A stretch of DNA of 64,000 bases from Liolophura sinensis (GCF_032854445.1 NC_088302.1:20143338-20207337); one strand, 5' to 3'. Positions 11,301-24,460 are shown, numbered from the stretch's first letter. Notes: generated by a model from the sequence alone, not told the origin. Numbers and translations: made by a program.

Positions 11301-14300
11301 AATGGCAAGTAAAACATCTGCCGTAGGATGTCAACGACTTATTGGCAGCGGAAATGAAAGATCCATCGCTGTGCACACACAGGCATTGTTTGGAAATCCA
11401 TTGATAATGTGAACGGTGATACCCTTTTATATAACACTGTGTTGTCCCATGCACACAGTTCTTTTGGACGGATTTCATGAAGAGCTATCTGCAAATGTCG
11501 TCAAACCGATTGATCTGTAGGGACAACGTTTTCATTTCTTAAAAAGCTAATCTTTACAAATTCCTAACAATATATCTGACTTGTGCACGGCCTAAATGAA
11601 AGGATTGCTTGTATGGACTTGTGCAAACACTGGCGAATCATCTTACGTTATGGCAGATTGTGTAACGTATGATCAGCATATACAACCGTTGCCGTGGATA
11701 ACTCACCAAATCCACGGCCTCGACAGTGCTGGTTTTGAAGAAAGCTACTTGGGTTTCATCGAGCTGTCACGCCAAACTTGACGGTATTCTCACTTCCTGT
11801 CACAAAACGAGACGTTTGATAAAAAAAAACATAACTCACACACACTTGTTTTATCCCTCGCCTGTTAGACGCTAGAAATATGTTCCCAACACAGTCCACC
11901 CAGAAGTAAAATTTTATCTTCAAAACTGATCATCACAAGTCTGCTAATGGTAGTCGAGAAAACTTAGGTTGCTAAGAAGGGAATTTTTGCCCTTTCTTCT
12001 GACGCTCTTGCTTGGTCTGTTCAGGCAGACAGCTCACCAACTGGACTACTCAGGTACATATTCTAGATATTCATGTATCGAGCATGCAAGAACAACACAA
12101 ATCTACTGTTAATTTGATCACTACATAAAAGCATCAGTTAATATATTTCGTTGACTCAATGGACGTAAATCCGTGGTAGAGAATCTAGTGGTATTCTGCA
12201 CTGATGTGAAAACGTAAAAACAGCTTTACGGTAACTTAAAATTAAATAGTTACGTTTGGACCAACACGCATGCGCATTACCAAAATACATTGTATTCTTC
12301 TTGAGCGTAATACGCACCATGATGTTGTTGTTATCACAGACCTTTAGCGGCACACATTTGTCGACAAAAGGATGTCAGTGACTTTGGACTTAAGAGTACA
12401 GTGTCCGTGTCAGGACATAATCAGGTCACGGGGATTAAGGAACTCTTGGATGTTCAGAAAGTGACAACATTGGTATGATGGCGGGACATGAATGAACCGT
12501 GTGACCCTACGAGTATTTGGCTCATCGTTCTGCAATGTATGGGGATTGTTTTACCGTCCAGTGTCCAGATGATTAGAGAATAACTGTCTAGTGAGAAGCG
12601 GCTGCTAATCCGTATGTCCACCACGCTCCGGACACCGGCCGCTCAAACTCTAGTTTCTCTCGCACTCCCACCCGGCGCGTCATCGACACATACATCAAAG
12701 CAGCCACCAGGGGTCGGGCAGCACGATTAAGTTCGGAGTGCGTCTCCAGGGAGCTGATTCAGAAGTACGTAATGAGCACTGCCAATTTCATCAGCCCCTT
12801 TGGTTTAAAACCTTTTCGCGGGATGAACGCTCAAAGCTATGTTTATTCCTTAGATTTATGTGAGAAGAGAATCTATACTTAACGGTTTGCCGTTTTGTTC
12901 AATTTTTTGTCCAATTGTTGTTTGTGTTTTCCCGTGTTTGTCTCATTTTTTCGTTTTGATTAAATTGTACTTGCGAGACGTTTGGGTGTATTTGAGTATA
13001 TCTGACTTGTAACGACGTGTAATTTTTATTTGGCATCGGAGCGCTGTTTATTCGCTTCCATATCTTGCCAAGAAACACTGAGCACGGGTAAACGTCGGGA
13101 TGAGAGCGATTGTCTAGCACTAGCTAAGATAAAGCACCGAACGGCATCGTTCATAACAATTTACTAAACTTCTTCGGATCGGTTAAAGCTCGTTGAGGAA
13201 ACTTAGTTGTGAACATCACATTCCTCGTCCGCAAGACCATTTTCTTTGCTTGTATGTGGGCTCTTTAGTCAATTTGATGTACTCAAATTCAAATGAAATT
13301 CCTTCCACCCCCACTCCTGGAACGATCCTGTGACCTCTATACGCGCCATGTAAAATTCCTTTGGGTCATATGATGTAAAACAGTTCCACATTGATTTTCT
13401 GTGTTCCCCACACCACTGCCAAGACGGAGACAGGCGCCTCTTTACACCTAGATACTTATTGATGTAGGTAGTTGAAGTTTGTCTTGAGAAAGCTGTGTCT
13501 GTTTGGATATTTAATGTGTCATCAGCGTCGGGTCATCCGTTCCCTAACGATCCCTAACCCTCAAGCACGAGTACACAGACAGCAAAGCAGGCATATTAAC
13601 GCTCCGGAGAGATGATCTTAGCAGTAAACTGTAAAACCTTGCGTAATTACGCAGTATGTAATAAAGTTCAATAAATGCGATGAACTGTACTGAACTAAAT
13701 GATCCAAACAATTTTTGAACAATTGCAAACCAAGATCTCATGTCAAGGAGTCGTTCTCTTCTCTGCCTATAGGCCTTTCATAAATACAACCAGAGGCGGT
13801 AGGGCTTGTATTACTGATAACTTCCCGCTAACTAAATATTTTACCTGTTACATAAAATCCACCATAGAAATGGAGACGGTTAGATGGCAATGGTTATCAA
13901 TTTGTTTATTTACTCAACACAAATCCATCACCTTAAACAAATACTAGATTGTGTAACCAGAAACCATTAACCATTGTTTGTACTATGGTGTCAAAAATAG
14001 ACTGTCTAAGTACTTATATGAGTTTATTCCCAAAAGTATCTAAGCACAAATGCTTTAAACATGACGTTGCACATCGAATGGCTTGATTTTTCAATGATTC
14101 TTTGCAGAACGGTGCCGTTGCCGTGATATGATTTAATTAATAGCATCCTGGCGATATCTGCCATCTGAGAATGGATTTTTAGAGCTAATTAGCAAAAGAC
14201 GTGAACGAACCGTTGTAACACTAGACAAAACGAAGTGTGCAGACATCTGTTTTCCTTCAACAAACGTTAACATATAGATGCCAACGGTTGTTTTTTTAAC

Positions 14301-16096
14301 TGTGGAAAATACAAAGGGGGCTAAAGATGGGGACTAAAGATGATAAATACGGCCACGATGCGTTTTGTGGCCCGTAAACAAAGTTTCCACTCTTGAATCA
14401 CCTTTCTGTCTGTTGTCTTGCCATGGTCGAATAGGTCTACAGGAAGAAGGTAACCACAGCGCCCGGATTAAGAGCCGAGGAGATCTGTGAAGCCAGAGAC
14501 ACAGAAGTCTTGATCATTGCTCCTATCGACTTGGTTACGAATAACCAGGAAACACGCATCTTGTGCGTCGATTGAGGAAGCGACATTCTTGTGTTTATGA
14601 GGATGTCAACATCAAAGTGTTGTTGGTTCTGTTGTATACTAAAACAAAACCTCGCTTCCTTTATCAGCGCCATACACCTCGTCAAGTTTTGAACTGATCC
14701 CACATCTCAGAAAATGGCGAAGAGCTTGTAAACGTTTAACGCATCTATCCCGTTTTCTTTGATCCAAAGAAAGAACTGTTTGTCTAGAGCAAGGAAAACG
14801 TGCGAATCTACCGGATGAAGGAAATTAATTTTCTTTAGGAATTCTGTTTATGTTTTATGTATTTCTTTTCGATCAGATTAATTCCTGGTTGCAATAATCG
14901 ACCAGTGATCAAATAGTGTAATGGGACACCTAGGTATGCCGATGCGCTTATGGCTCCTACATTTTCGTGGTCGTCAATAATCCTGGGCTACAGGATATGC
15001 TTAAGTGGCTCTTGTCAAAGTCTTTTGTGATCCTTCTACTTACTGTCATCTGGCATCAAACCGAATAGTCTTTAATGTTTTAAAATCTCATCAAGGTACA
15101 AGTTCAAGATCTGCCATAAAATAAGTGCCTAGTAATTCCACAGGCTTCTCGCAGAAACACCGGTCACTGAGTATAACAGTATATTCCATCTGCTGTCCAC
15201 CAATTAGATAACAGTGCCATCCAAACAAACTTTCTGATTGGATGACACGGTAGCAGGCGCCGAGCTGCTGCTAACTACTCGGTAAATTTGTTTTAATGAT
15301 TTGACCGAGTCTGACACCATGGCGTCGTGTAGATGGAGTTTCCGACGTTTGTTTGGGTTTCTGTGGAATGCCTGACCACCACGGAGTTCATCCTTAGGCA
15401 ACTTGACTTACCCTCCTGTCCCCAACCCCAAGGGAGCCTACAACCACATCCAGGATTACAAACACTTTGGCAATCGCTTGAACACGCCATCATCTCCGCA
15501 AATATGGAGTTGCTGACCAGTTCAGTCAGTCTTGACGGTTGGGAATGTTGTACCCTGACGTAACTGATGTCAAATCGTCGGTATCAACGGAAGGACATAC
15601 ATCCTAAAAAAGACAAATTAGGCCTAACCACAATGGTTTGTTGTACTGAAATAATGCATAACGTTTTCAGTACTATCAAATTATTTCAAAGCTACCAGAA
15701 AATAAATTTTGAAACTGAAAATAATTTGTCTATAGTTTTGAATATTTTGGGTTTCACCACATTGATATTGAGTATAGGGTGTGCAGTATTCATTTTGATA
15801 TATAAACTACAATGTTGAGGCAGTTTATACATTCTTGTAAAAACAGTTTTGACTTATAATCCCCGTAAATAGGTCAATAGGTCGCTCCCAATGGGAAAAA
15901 CAGCCACTTACATAACAAACTGTGGCAAACAAATATATTGTGATATCGTAACATTGCAAACAAAACGTTGACATGTGATTGTCTTGAAGTATTGTCTTGC
16001 ACTCTAGAATAGACATATAGAGGAATCCGTTTTGTTCAGAGTATTGGGAATACCCTAAGACAAAACTCATCCTCCACTTTCACAGTGTATCTTAAA
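8371..16096. other. Long intergenic stretch without a recognised gene
   Basis: It is AT-rich, single-copy-looking sequence with scattered short reading frames on both strands. It contains a C run at 10788-10798 followed by a second pyrimidine-rich patch. A minus-strand open frame at 14437-14703 has plausible codon choice but no recognisable domain and no convincing splice sites. I see no tRNA or other RNA gene. Confidence 0.35.
10788..10814. repeat. C-rich homopolymer patch
   Basis: An 11-base C run is followed within a few bases by a second C-rich run. It is low-complexity sequence. Confidence 0.8.
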
Positions 16097-16129
16097 TTGT
16101 TTTCCATTTGCGCAAGGTCTAAATATAGT

Positions 16130-16315
16130 ATGGAAACCGTCAAGATACTTGCAATGCACGAAAGTATACAATCCAACCGTCATGTTTGTCATCGGATACC
16201 ATTCGTCAGCCTTACAAGAGCATTCCAAATCGATAATCGCAAGACCCATTCCTTAATAATATGCAAATAGTGAATAAAGCTGATAAAGTAAGATAGAAGC
16301 ACTCAGCGGTTTTCA
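16130..16315 (-). repeat. Dispersed repeat family B, copy 2 (inverted)
   Basis: The reverse complement reads GGAATGGGTCTTGCGATTAT then CGATTTGGAATGCTC. These align with the GGGAATGGGCCTTGCGATTA and GACCTGGAACGTCC blocks of the 17.7-kb copy. The sequence GTGAATAAAGCTGATAAAG beside it resembles the flank of the inverted copy at 42.0 kb. Confidence 0.55.
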
Positions 16316-17360
16316 TCTGTACTGAGAAGACACTCAATGTTGTAGGAATCACATCCAATTCAAATTTCACACTCGTAGTCAGTAATTAATTTCCAGGTGG
16401 AATAAAAAATATAGTCTCAGTTGAGATTTGATCGCAGCTATTCATAAAAGGATAATGATGGTATACTAAACTCGAAAAGTTTTACATCCAGCCCTGCACG
16501 ATAGGCGGAATTAGAACGAACTATGACTACAAAGCCATGTTCATAGTTATTTTGCAAGGAAACAAATGACACCCACTGACAAATACAACATAAGTACCCA
16601 GGCAACCTTCTGTGAACCCAGTGCTCTTGGTTTCAAAGTTGGTACGTGTGGGATGACAAAATGCTTCTGAATGTCGTTAACACCAGGTATAGGGTCAAAC
16701 CTCTTAGTTTAGGACCCATAGAGGCTAGCCAGAAACATTTGGGAGTCATAAGCCAGTTGGGGGATACCAGCCCGTCTATGGCTTTTGTTAGTCTCTGTAA
16801 GCCCTAGCCATACAACACCCCGATGTCCTTAATTGTCCTTTAGCGGAATGACCAAGTCTAACCCAACAACAAAAGCAGTCGTGTCAACACAGTCCAGATC
16901 TGACACACATTCCCACAGTAGTTGTATCTATCCCAGCTGTGCCCGAAAGTTGTCAGTGAGTCCAGTAGGCGATAACACCTTAGAAAAATCTGACCTCATC
17001 TTTTTGCAGAAAACAGTTCTTTTCGTGTGTTCTACTAATAACAGGTAAATAATGACCATTTCGGTTAGAAGGCGTGAAGAGGATTCGACAAAGGTGTTGA
17101 GAATCTCAAAGTAGGTAGTAATAAAATTGTCAGAGAAAGGTTATTTTGAACTAAATTTGAAATAAGTCAGACAGCCCCTTGATGAAATCTCATATCTTTT
17201 GCTTCATGTACAGAATACAGAAACCCCTCTAGATCGTTTATGATTAGCAAACAAATAATAAAAAATTATAGCGGGTCTTAAAATACTCCTGCATTCAGAT
17301 TCTTGGCAAAAAATGCACACAGTAAGTTTGCTAAACAAGGCAAATTGAATTTTAGATTGA

Positions 17361-17372
17361 GGGGGGGGGGGG
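17361..17372. repeat. G homopolymer, 12 bases
   Basis: A run of twelve G lies in otherwise AT-rich sequence. Confidence 0.9.
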
Positions 17373-17584
17373 AATTAGGGTGTTGAGCAGGAAGCAATTT
17401 CTTGCCTAATTACTCAAAATTAGTTGTCTGCATTAGGACGGATCCATACTGTGTCTAATTCCACGTAACTCGGGGCTAGGGCCTGTATATACATCCTGTT
17501 GAATTAGATCGCCTCGTTGGATATATGAACAGTTGCAATCAAAGCGCAACTGAGATACATATTTTGTTATCGACAAGTGATATT

Positions 17585-17840
17585 CTAGCATGGTTCACGA
17601 TTTGAATACTGATTTCACTCAGTCGCCAAGAACATAGCTTGCGTCTTTCCTACATCACTGAAAACTGTTGACCGCTTCTCTTTGTATGATTCCGTCCTAT
17701 TTTCGTACTTTATATACTTCCTTAATTCTTTGGTAATTTGTGTTGAATGGTTTTGGGAATGGGCCTTGCGATTATTGACCTGGAACGTCCTTATGGGTGG
17801 TCGGTTGGTATACGAATGTCGTTTTCGACGAATAGATACA
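17585..17840 (+). repeat. Dispersed repeat family B, copy 3
   Basis: This is the longest, clearest copy. It opens with a CATGGTTCACGATTTGAATA block and CTGATTTCACTCAGTCGCC, continues with CGTACTTTATATACTTCC and TTTGTGTTGAATGG, and ends with GGGAATGGGCCTTGCGATTA, TTGACCTGGAACGTCC and ATACGAATGTC. The same order of blocks recurs at 27.9 kb and in part at 55.6 kb. Confidence 0.7.
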
Positions 17841-18114
17841 TGTTGTTGTCTTTCTCACAAACACAGGTTTTATTGCATAAAGATGATTAAGCTCTTTGTC
17901 TTGTACTTCACAATCTGATTTGAAAGGCACTGTGTTCATATCGGTAAAAATATTTCTATTTTGGTTTTATACAACGTGTGTAAATAATTAACAATATGTT
18001 AAAAATCGTTATTGGATATATTTTTTCCTCATTCTCGTTCACTGAATGATTTCAGATGAAATTTGTGCACAAAACTTTTAACTTGCACATGGTGTAATTC
18101 CCGCGTGGCTCATA

Positions 18115-18222
18115 ATTGAAAGCACACTTCTGTCGAATTTACAGTTGTCTAGGCAGCAAATGAACAAAATTGAAAGCACACTTCTGTCGAATTTACAGTT
18201 GTCTAGGCAGCAAATGAACAAA
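18115..18222 (+). repeat. Perfect 54-bp tandem duplication
   Basis: Two back-to-back identical 54-base units, 18115-18168 and 18169-18222, both begin ATTGAAAGCACACTTCTGTC and end AAATGAACAAA. The identity points to a recent duplication or, less likely, an assembly artefact. Confidence 0.93.
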
Positions 18223-18699
18223 AAAGTTGAGGTCACGTTGTAATAATGTGAATAAGGCTTTAGTTAAAACGGGAGAATGTAGACGATCGCCGCGTGATAA
18301 GAAATGAGCATTTGGATTGAAGACATGAGAATTGCGAGGTTTGACACTATTATCAGATGTCACGAACATTGAGTAATCACAAGCAGTCTAAATAAGACAC
18401 AGCATTTACTTGTCGGGTCGTTAGTTGGGTTTTTTGCGTCATCTTGTTTATCCGCAAGAAGATACATGGGAAATTGCCCACACTGGCTCTTTCACTCTGT
18501 TCTAAAACATTGCAACGTTATAATTCTGTTCACAGTAAACAAAGCTTGCTTAGCAGTTATACCGTTATCGTTCGCTCAGCTCTCACTGCTCCGTACGTAG
18601 TATTTACTTGAATAGGTACATGTCAACAAGTAATACAGCTGGTAATCCACAAGACTATTGGTGTAAAGCAGTCTTCAACAACTATGTTCAATTCGGCAT

Positions 18700-18812
18700 A
18701 TAAGTAGAAAATATACATTAAACGTGGACAAAAATACGGGAAAGGAAAAGAAAAAAAGAGTGTTCTAGGCGAATGAATGAAATCAGTGTCCAAATTGTGT
18801 ACCACGCCAGCT
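18700..18812 (-). repeat. Dispersed repeat family B, copy 4 (inverted, 5' part)
   Basis: The reverse complement reads GGTACACAATTTGGACACTG, then ATTTCATTCATTCGCCTAGA and ACACTC. This matches the opening block of the copies at 17.59 and 27.89 kb. The GGGAATGGGCC block is not obvious here. Confidence 0.55.
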
Positions 18813-19527
18813 TATAATCATCGATAATCATTCAAAATATGTATGAAATCATAACATTTCTCAGTAGCTCCGTTGTACAGCATTTCAAATATGATAACGT
18901 CATTTTGACACGTTCGAAATAATATAACATCTGATGAAACTCCAAGTTCACTACAATGATTGCAGAACTTCTTTGGAAACGGCTTCGTCATGTTATTTAC
19001 ATAAGGTTGATATGTTGAAACGTAGATCTCGTTGAGAAGTTCAAATCCACCAAACATCCTGGGGAGGGTGGCTTCATTAAGAAGCTATTAGACGACACAG
19101 GAATGACCAGGAGAATGGACATGTAGGACAGTAGTGCAGTAAGGAAAAGGAGGTACAAGTTTGAGCTTGGAGGATATCTCAGGCATTGGGGGATATCTGA
19201 GAAGATCTTAGAGCGGGAGTTATCAGTATACACTGGTTTAACTGACAAGTCCATCCATGCTTTCGTCAACAGATGCTAACGAATGCTAGACTCCTTAAAC
19301 AAACCAATCAGTTACTGGATATCAAAGTTGAATACATGATAACACACTCTCTTTTGACGTGTTAATACTTTCAGACATTTTGATGTTTTAATTGTATAAT
19401 TCTCTTCCGCACAACTCAACCCGGCTGATTCCAAATTCGTTCTTTGACTTGTGCCGTCAGAAATAGCCCATATCTTATTGGAATGGAGTATATTAAAAGT
19501 CAAACTGTGTAAATGAAAGTTAAATAT

Positions 19528-19775
19528 AATATAAAGGACGAGAGAATAGAGAGAGCATAAACCAGAGCAGAGACGATAGTGTGATTCTTAGCAAATGGTC
19601 ACAAGCTGCCGGTGATGTCCGGCCTCTTGTTAGTTTAACTCGTTCAGGTTTTTTTAAAAATTGCTCGTGCAAATGCGTAAAAAGAGAAGCTTACAAGCCC
19701 CGAGCATCATGGCTTGAAAGGAATTGGATTTTAAAAAATACGTTGATATTAACTTTAATTTATTTGACGTCACAC
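19528..19775 (+). repeat. Dispersed repeat family A, copy 4
   Basis: It starts with ATAATATAAAGGACGAGAGA, then a 'gcataaaccagagcagagacgat' block, AAATGGTCACAAGCTGCCGG, TGTCCGGCCTCTTGTTAGTT and, further on, GAGCATCATGGCTTGAAAGG and ATTTGACGTCAC. The last two blocks are shared with the copy at 44.8-45.0 kb. Confidence 0.65.
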
Positions 19776-19849
19776 AAAAATAATGCAAAGGGAACAGACC
19801 TCGAGGTCTTATGTCCACAAGCGGAAGACTGATTAATACAAGAATACGA

Positions 19850-20010
19850 TGTAAAGATTACAGCATAGAGAGTAAAACCAGAGCGGCGATGACAATGTGA
19901 TAGTTAGAAAATGGTAACTGGTAACTGGTGAAATGCGACCTCTTGTCAATTATTTCATGTCAACACTTATTATACCTTAACGTTTTCTTCATCTCAGCTT
20001 TCAGAACTGT
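19850..20010 (+). repeat. Dispersed repeat family A, copy 5
   Basis: It has AGAGAGTAAAACCAGAGCGG, CGATGACAATGTGATAGTTA, a small internal duplication of GGTAACT, then GTGAAATGCGACCTCTTGTC. It is in the same orientation as copy 4 and follows it at about 320 bases core to core. Confidence 0.65.
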
Positions 20011-21528
20011 GTCATTTTGGAGCCATCATTAGTTCATTGGCGTAAACTTTGGCCTCATTAGAATCATAGGCTCGAATCCAAGTCTCCCTATTTCATGTTA
20101 AATTAAATTTTAGATTTTAAATACCAGTACGTTTGTAAAGCAAATTGTATCTGTCGAAAAGCTGTGATGCACAACGGACATTTCAATTTCCTGTACATGT
20201 AAACATGACCGCCCTCAAATAAATGGAATATTCTTGAGTATGCTTTTCAATACAAATGAAATAAATACATAAATAAATTTGTATGAGTTGATTTCCAGTG
20301 CTTTAAATGAATTGCCCAGATCATTGATTTCGGGGAACTTATTTTAGCATCTTTCCAGTTTTAAAAGTTCTTTAATGCACTCTATAATGTGTAATTCTTG
20401 TTCCGTTCGGCATTGCAAATAGAAGAACAAACATTTGTCAGATCTTATTGTGCGTGCCGGCAAATAAAGATAAAGTTGGGTCTTGAGGCTAGTTCTACTG
20501 ACCTCTTCATGTGTTCAAAAGATGTTCCCACAAGCCTTATTATCTGCTGGTCTACATAGCAGGTGCCAAGAAACAGTCCAAGCTCTGCTGTGATGCAACC
20601 CTTAAATAAAGATTCCGTCGGCGATTAAACAATGTCACAGGCTGATTGGTAAATTCGAATTGAAAGTTTCATTGCCACTAGTCCTCCTATTACGTTAGAG
20701 TATGTGTAAATGCACAAGGTCATGGTTTCGTCAAGAGCCAAAATGAGCTATACAATTCATACCACGCATATGACACGGCCCAGGATCATACACAGAGAGC
20801 AGACATAAATAGCACAGATGACAGCCTTGGCGAGAAGATGAATTTGTCTCCGCCATTTTTTCCGGTTGTCAAGAATGATAAAAACAAAAGTTTGTTAGCA
20901 TTCAATAATGCTTCACAAATTGCTACAAAATACTTTCCTGATTAACCACGTGTTTTGGGGGATTCACTGCAGCACGTCGAGGACAGCAGGATTTGCTGAT
21001 AATGGCCGTCCAACATGGATAATGATCGGCCACTTTTCCATGGATATTTACCTCGAAATATCTTCGCCTTTGTAATGAAGATCGGTCAGTCTTTGAGAAA
21101 TGGCCACTGTCCAGGAAACACTTATATGCAACATTCTCCACGTTGTAGACAATATTCCATTTATAGCCAAGCGACAGATGACCTGCATCTTCCCAACAAA
21201 ACTATTTCATCATAATAACGAATTTGGAAAAGAAGAGTTTTTATTGACAGAATCATTATCTATAGAAAAAATTAACCTGCCCACCTCTCATGACTTGTTC
21301 CAGCATGTGGTCACACCTTGAAATGCAACATTTAGCTTTAAGTAAACTACAACCGGTGTTCTCTGTCAAGGTGATTTCAAGGTCACTTGTTAATTCTTAA
21401 ACGACCTTGATACTGGTCATATGCACGTCTACTCATTATATGCAATAGAAATTATCTCGCTATATTTTTTTATGTTATTTTATCCTAGCGCTATATAATT
21501 AACCTAAAAATTCCCCCTTACCCTTCAT
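20011..21528. other. Intergenic stretch, nothing recognised
   Basis: No shared repeat block, splice-bounded frame or RNA gene was recognised. Only short open frames occur. Confidence 0.4.
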
Positions 21529-21763
21529 CTCGAACAATAGATTTATTTATTTGATTGGTGTTTTACGCCGTATTCAAGAATATTTCACTTATACGACGGC
21601 GGCCAGCATTATGGTGGGTGGAAACCGGGCACAGCCCGGGGGAAACCCACGACCATCCGCAGGTTGCTGTCAGACAGCGACCGCATTGGTGAGAGACTCC
21701 TGGGTCATTACGCTGCGCTAGCGCGCTAACCGACTGAGCCACGGAGGCCCCTCGAACAATAGA
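21529..21763 (-). mobile_element. tRNA-derived SINE, core-carrying family, copy S4, with perfect 13-bp target-site duplication
   Basis: The element occupies 21542-21750 and reads on the minus strand. Its head is tRNA-like (CCTCCGTGGCTCAGTCGGTT then AGCGCGCTAG, an A-box-like stretch). The conserved core, seen on the plus strand as GGTGGGTGGAAACCGGGCAC then GGGGGAAACCCACGACCATC, follows, and the AT-rich tail (ATTTATTTATTTGATTGG on plus) is at the left. The 13-bp duplication CTCGAACAATAGA is at 21529-21541 and 21751-21763 without mismatch, so the insertion is intact and fairly young. Confidence 0.92.
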
Positions 21764-21796
21764 GACACTTCCTCCAAATACAGTTTCTGTATTGAC

Positions 21797-22075
21797 AGAT
21801 ATAATATAAAAGACAACAGCAAAAGAGTAAGACCAGGGACCATTTTCACAAAGCGGCGTACGACAGTTTTAATCTTACATTTGTTGTACGATATTTTGTA
21901 CGTCACTGTTAACCTACCATTGTCCTATCTGTGCGATATCATACAAGTGCGACATCTTTGTGAAAGTGGTTGCAGAGTAGCGACCACAGTGTCATATCTG
22001 GCACATGGTCACACGTACCCGGTGAAATTCGGCCTCTTGTCAGTCTACCTTACATAGGGTTTTAAAAGTAAAGAT
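21797..22075 (+). repeat. Dispersed repeat family A, copy 6, interrupted by a TIR element
   Basis: The left part (ATATAATATAAAAGACAACA, AAAGAGTAAGACCAG) and the right part (AGTAGCGACCACAGTGTCAT, GGTCACACGTACCCGGTGAA, TTCGGCCTCTTGTCAGTCTA) together make one family A copy. About 136 bases of unrelated sequence split it at 21837-21972. The right part is among the best matches to the family consensus. Confidence 0.7.
21837..21972. mobile_element. Small TIR element (MITE-like) nested in family A copy 6
   Basis: The left end, ACCATTTTCACAAAG (21839-21853), and the right end, CTTTGTGAAAGTGGT (21956-21970), are inverted repeats matching at 14 of 15 bases. CAG flanks the insert on both sides (21834-21836 and 21973-21975), and CAG occurs once at that place in uninterrupted family A copies, as expected for a 3-bp target duplication. 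There is no coding capacity, so it would be a non-autonomous DNA element. Confidence 0.7.
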
Positions 22076-24460
22076 ATGGGTTTGCCACATATTCTCGCAT
22101 ATGTATTTTTGTTTTTTAGAGAGAGATAAAATCAATAATAATACTTAGAAATTACCTTTATGAATAATACAAAATTTGTGTCCTTTGTATATTTGTACAT
22201 TCATGGCTTACTCATCAATATTCTAACAAAAGAATACTTCTTAGTGTAAGTGCTGTGTAAGAATGCTTGAAATATAAAGAAATGCAAACACACACAAAAA
22301 ATGCAAACAGATCTCACATGAAATGAACTCCCATAGACCTTGTTATCCCAGAATGTTAGTTCAGTGTTTGGTCATTTTCACGCGATGCAAAAAAAGAAAT
22401 TAATAAAATAAAAGTTGATCAAATAGCTAGGCAAACTCCGCTTAATATTAAGCTATTGAGCTTACTTGACAGGTAAGCTACACGTAGCTATCCACAGCAA
22501 CAGAATAAGGCAGGTGACAACGCAAGTAAGTAATTGTATGTTTGGATAACTGATGATGACATTAAGAAACCTGAAGAAACGACCGAAAAAGGCAAGGGCA
22601 GTCTGTGACGTTAAGAACTAATAGTTTTGTGTCAAATTTGCATTGTATCATGGGCACTTTGTCAGTGTAATCTGTGTATACTATCAGATTAGTTGTTTTA
22701 TATGTTTAGTGACGAATTGTGTCGCTTAGATAGGTTTCAAAAAATGGCTGATTAGTTTGATGTTTTCAAATCAGTGTATCAAATTATAACACATATAGTC
22801 CTCTTCACATTCTAAATTATTTTTCTCGGCAAAAACGGAATCTTTAAAACTTAGGTAACAGACTTGACAGGTAAGCTACACATATCTGATTTTGGGAGAA
22901 GACGCTCTTGAAAGCTCATGTCAATAACAAAATACATGTATTGGTATATATATCGACCTGCATTTATTGGTTTTAGCCACAAACCGTTTATTTTACTAAA
23001 GTGCGGCATCAGATCCTGTTTTTGGCGTATCTGGCCCTTCCACGCCTCGATTTTGGCTGCTCATCAGTTGGGTGAAATGTGCATTATTTTTTTTTTTACT
23101 TATGAAATTCCAAAACAAAAACCTGATGTATTTTTTGACACGAATGACAGTGCCAAGATTCGTTTTCATATCTGAATATATAGGTCACGGATTAACCGTG
23201 GCTTTACGCCACATGAAGAATGACCGGGAGATCTTCGGGAATTTCGTCCGTTACGGATCTCATCTTGTAACTGTCGAAACACGTGCTACTTTTGTGGGGA
23301 TTTATGTATAAGAGTAGCCGTAAATGAGAAGATAATTTTTCTGCTGAAATAGAAATCTGCGGATTAAAGCGGAGGGAGATAAAGACGGGAAGAATTAACA
23401 CGTCTGCTCAAATCTGGCGGCGATCCCTTTCCTACAACCACCGTATCTGTCACCGAGGTTCTTCAATCTGGTCTGCCAGCTGTCGATTGGCCCTTATTCA
23501 ACCCAAGTCACGTTGGAGAAATACGTCTAAGTTAGAATCAAAACAAATTGCCACCACCTTAACCACAGAGCCAATCTGTCTGTTAACCCTGATGAAACTG
23601 AGCTCAGGTGTCAAAGCTTTCAAATCGATAAGGTTTGCAAGACATAACCAACAACAAGAAATCGCTTTAAATATATCGCTTTTGTTTCGCGAATCTGGCT
23701 GCAGCTTAGTGCGAGATGATCCTTGCTAAGCGATAGCATCTAACTGAATATACAGCGACTATCAACAGCTTTGGAGAAGAGACTTTTGTTTCTTATCTCA
23801 CCTCAAATATTGTTCGTTAAATCCGTTAGCACGCGCTCCCCCGAAATTCGTGCTGCTCAGTCACGTCTCACCAACAAGTGCCGGTAACAGCTTTCGCGTG
23901 CGGTGTGGGGGGATAAAAATTTGTGTTTGTTATGTTTTGTCAGCATCTCAATACAAACCTGAGTTGTGGGACATGTGGCTGAAGAGGTGTCAAGAACAGA
24001 TCATTAACATTCTCACCTGATTACGTAACACATGCTACAGGTAATTGATCTGCCTGTGAATATCAGTGAAGACAGGTGACGTAACGGCGTAGTCGGCTGT
24101 GTTCCAGGTGTCCAACAATACACACAGCGCAACACGGGACGGCGGGAGGCACAGAGGCTTGGCCGGTGTTAACTGTGGCAATAGCGCACAACAGTCTATA
24201 CTATTCGGTACTTTATAGACACCTTCATGCGTGGGTCACTCATATGTTTTGTTCTTCGCGACGACGTGGTTAAAATATTACCAACATAGCGTTAAACCTC
24301 ACTCCGTTCTTCGTTCGTTTTGATGATTCTTCTTTCTTAACACAATTCTATTCCAAACATTTTAAACCTATTTTGTTTTGATTTTATTGATTTTTATATG
24401 TCAATACACGCTTGTCGTTTTGTTGCTAAAGAATCCTCATATAATCAGTATGTTTATGCC

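Noticed and set aside
14437-14703. 88-codon minus-strand frame with plausible codon use
   Set aside because: No domain, signal peptide or splice context was found, and another frame over the same bases looks equally protein-like.
19024-19278. Plus-strand frame with protein-like sequence
   Set aside because: It is interrupted by an in-frame stop, has no clear splice sites and shows no recognised family. It may be a decayed fragment but is not supportable.
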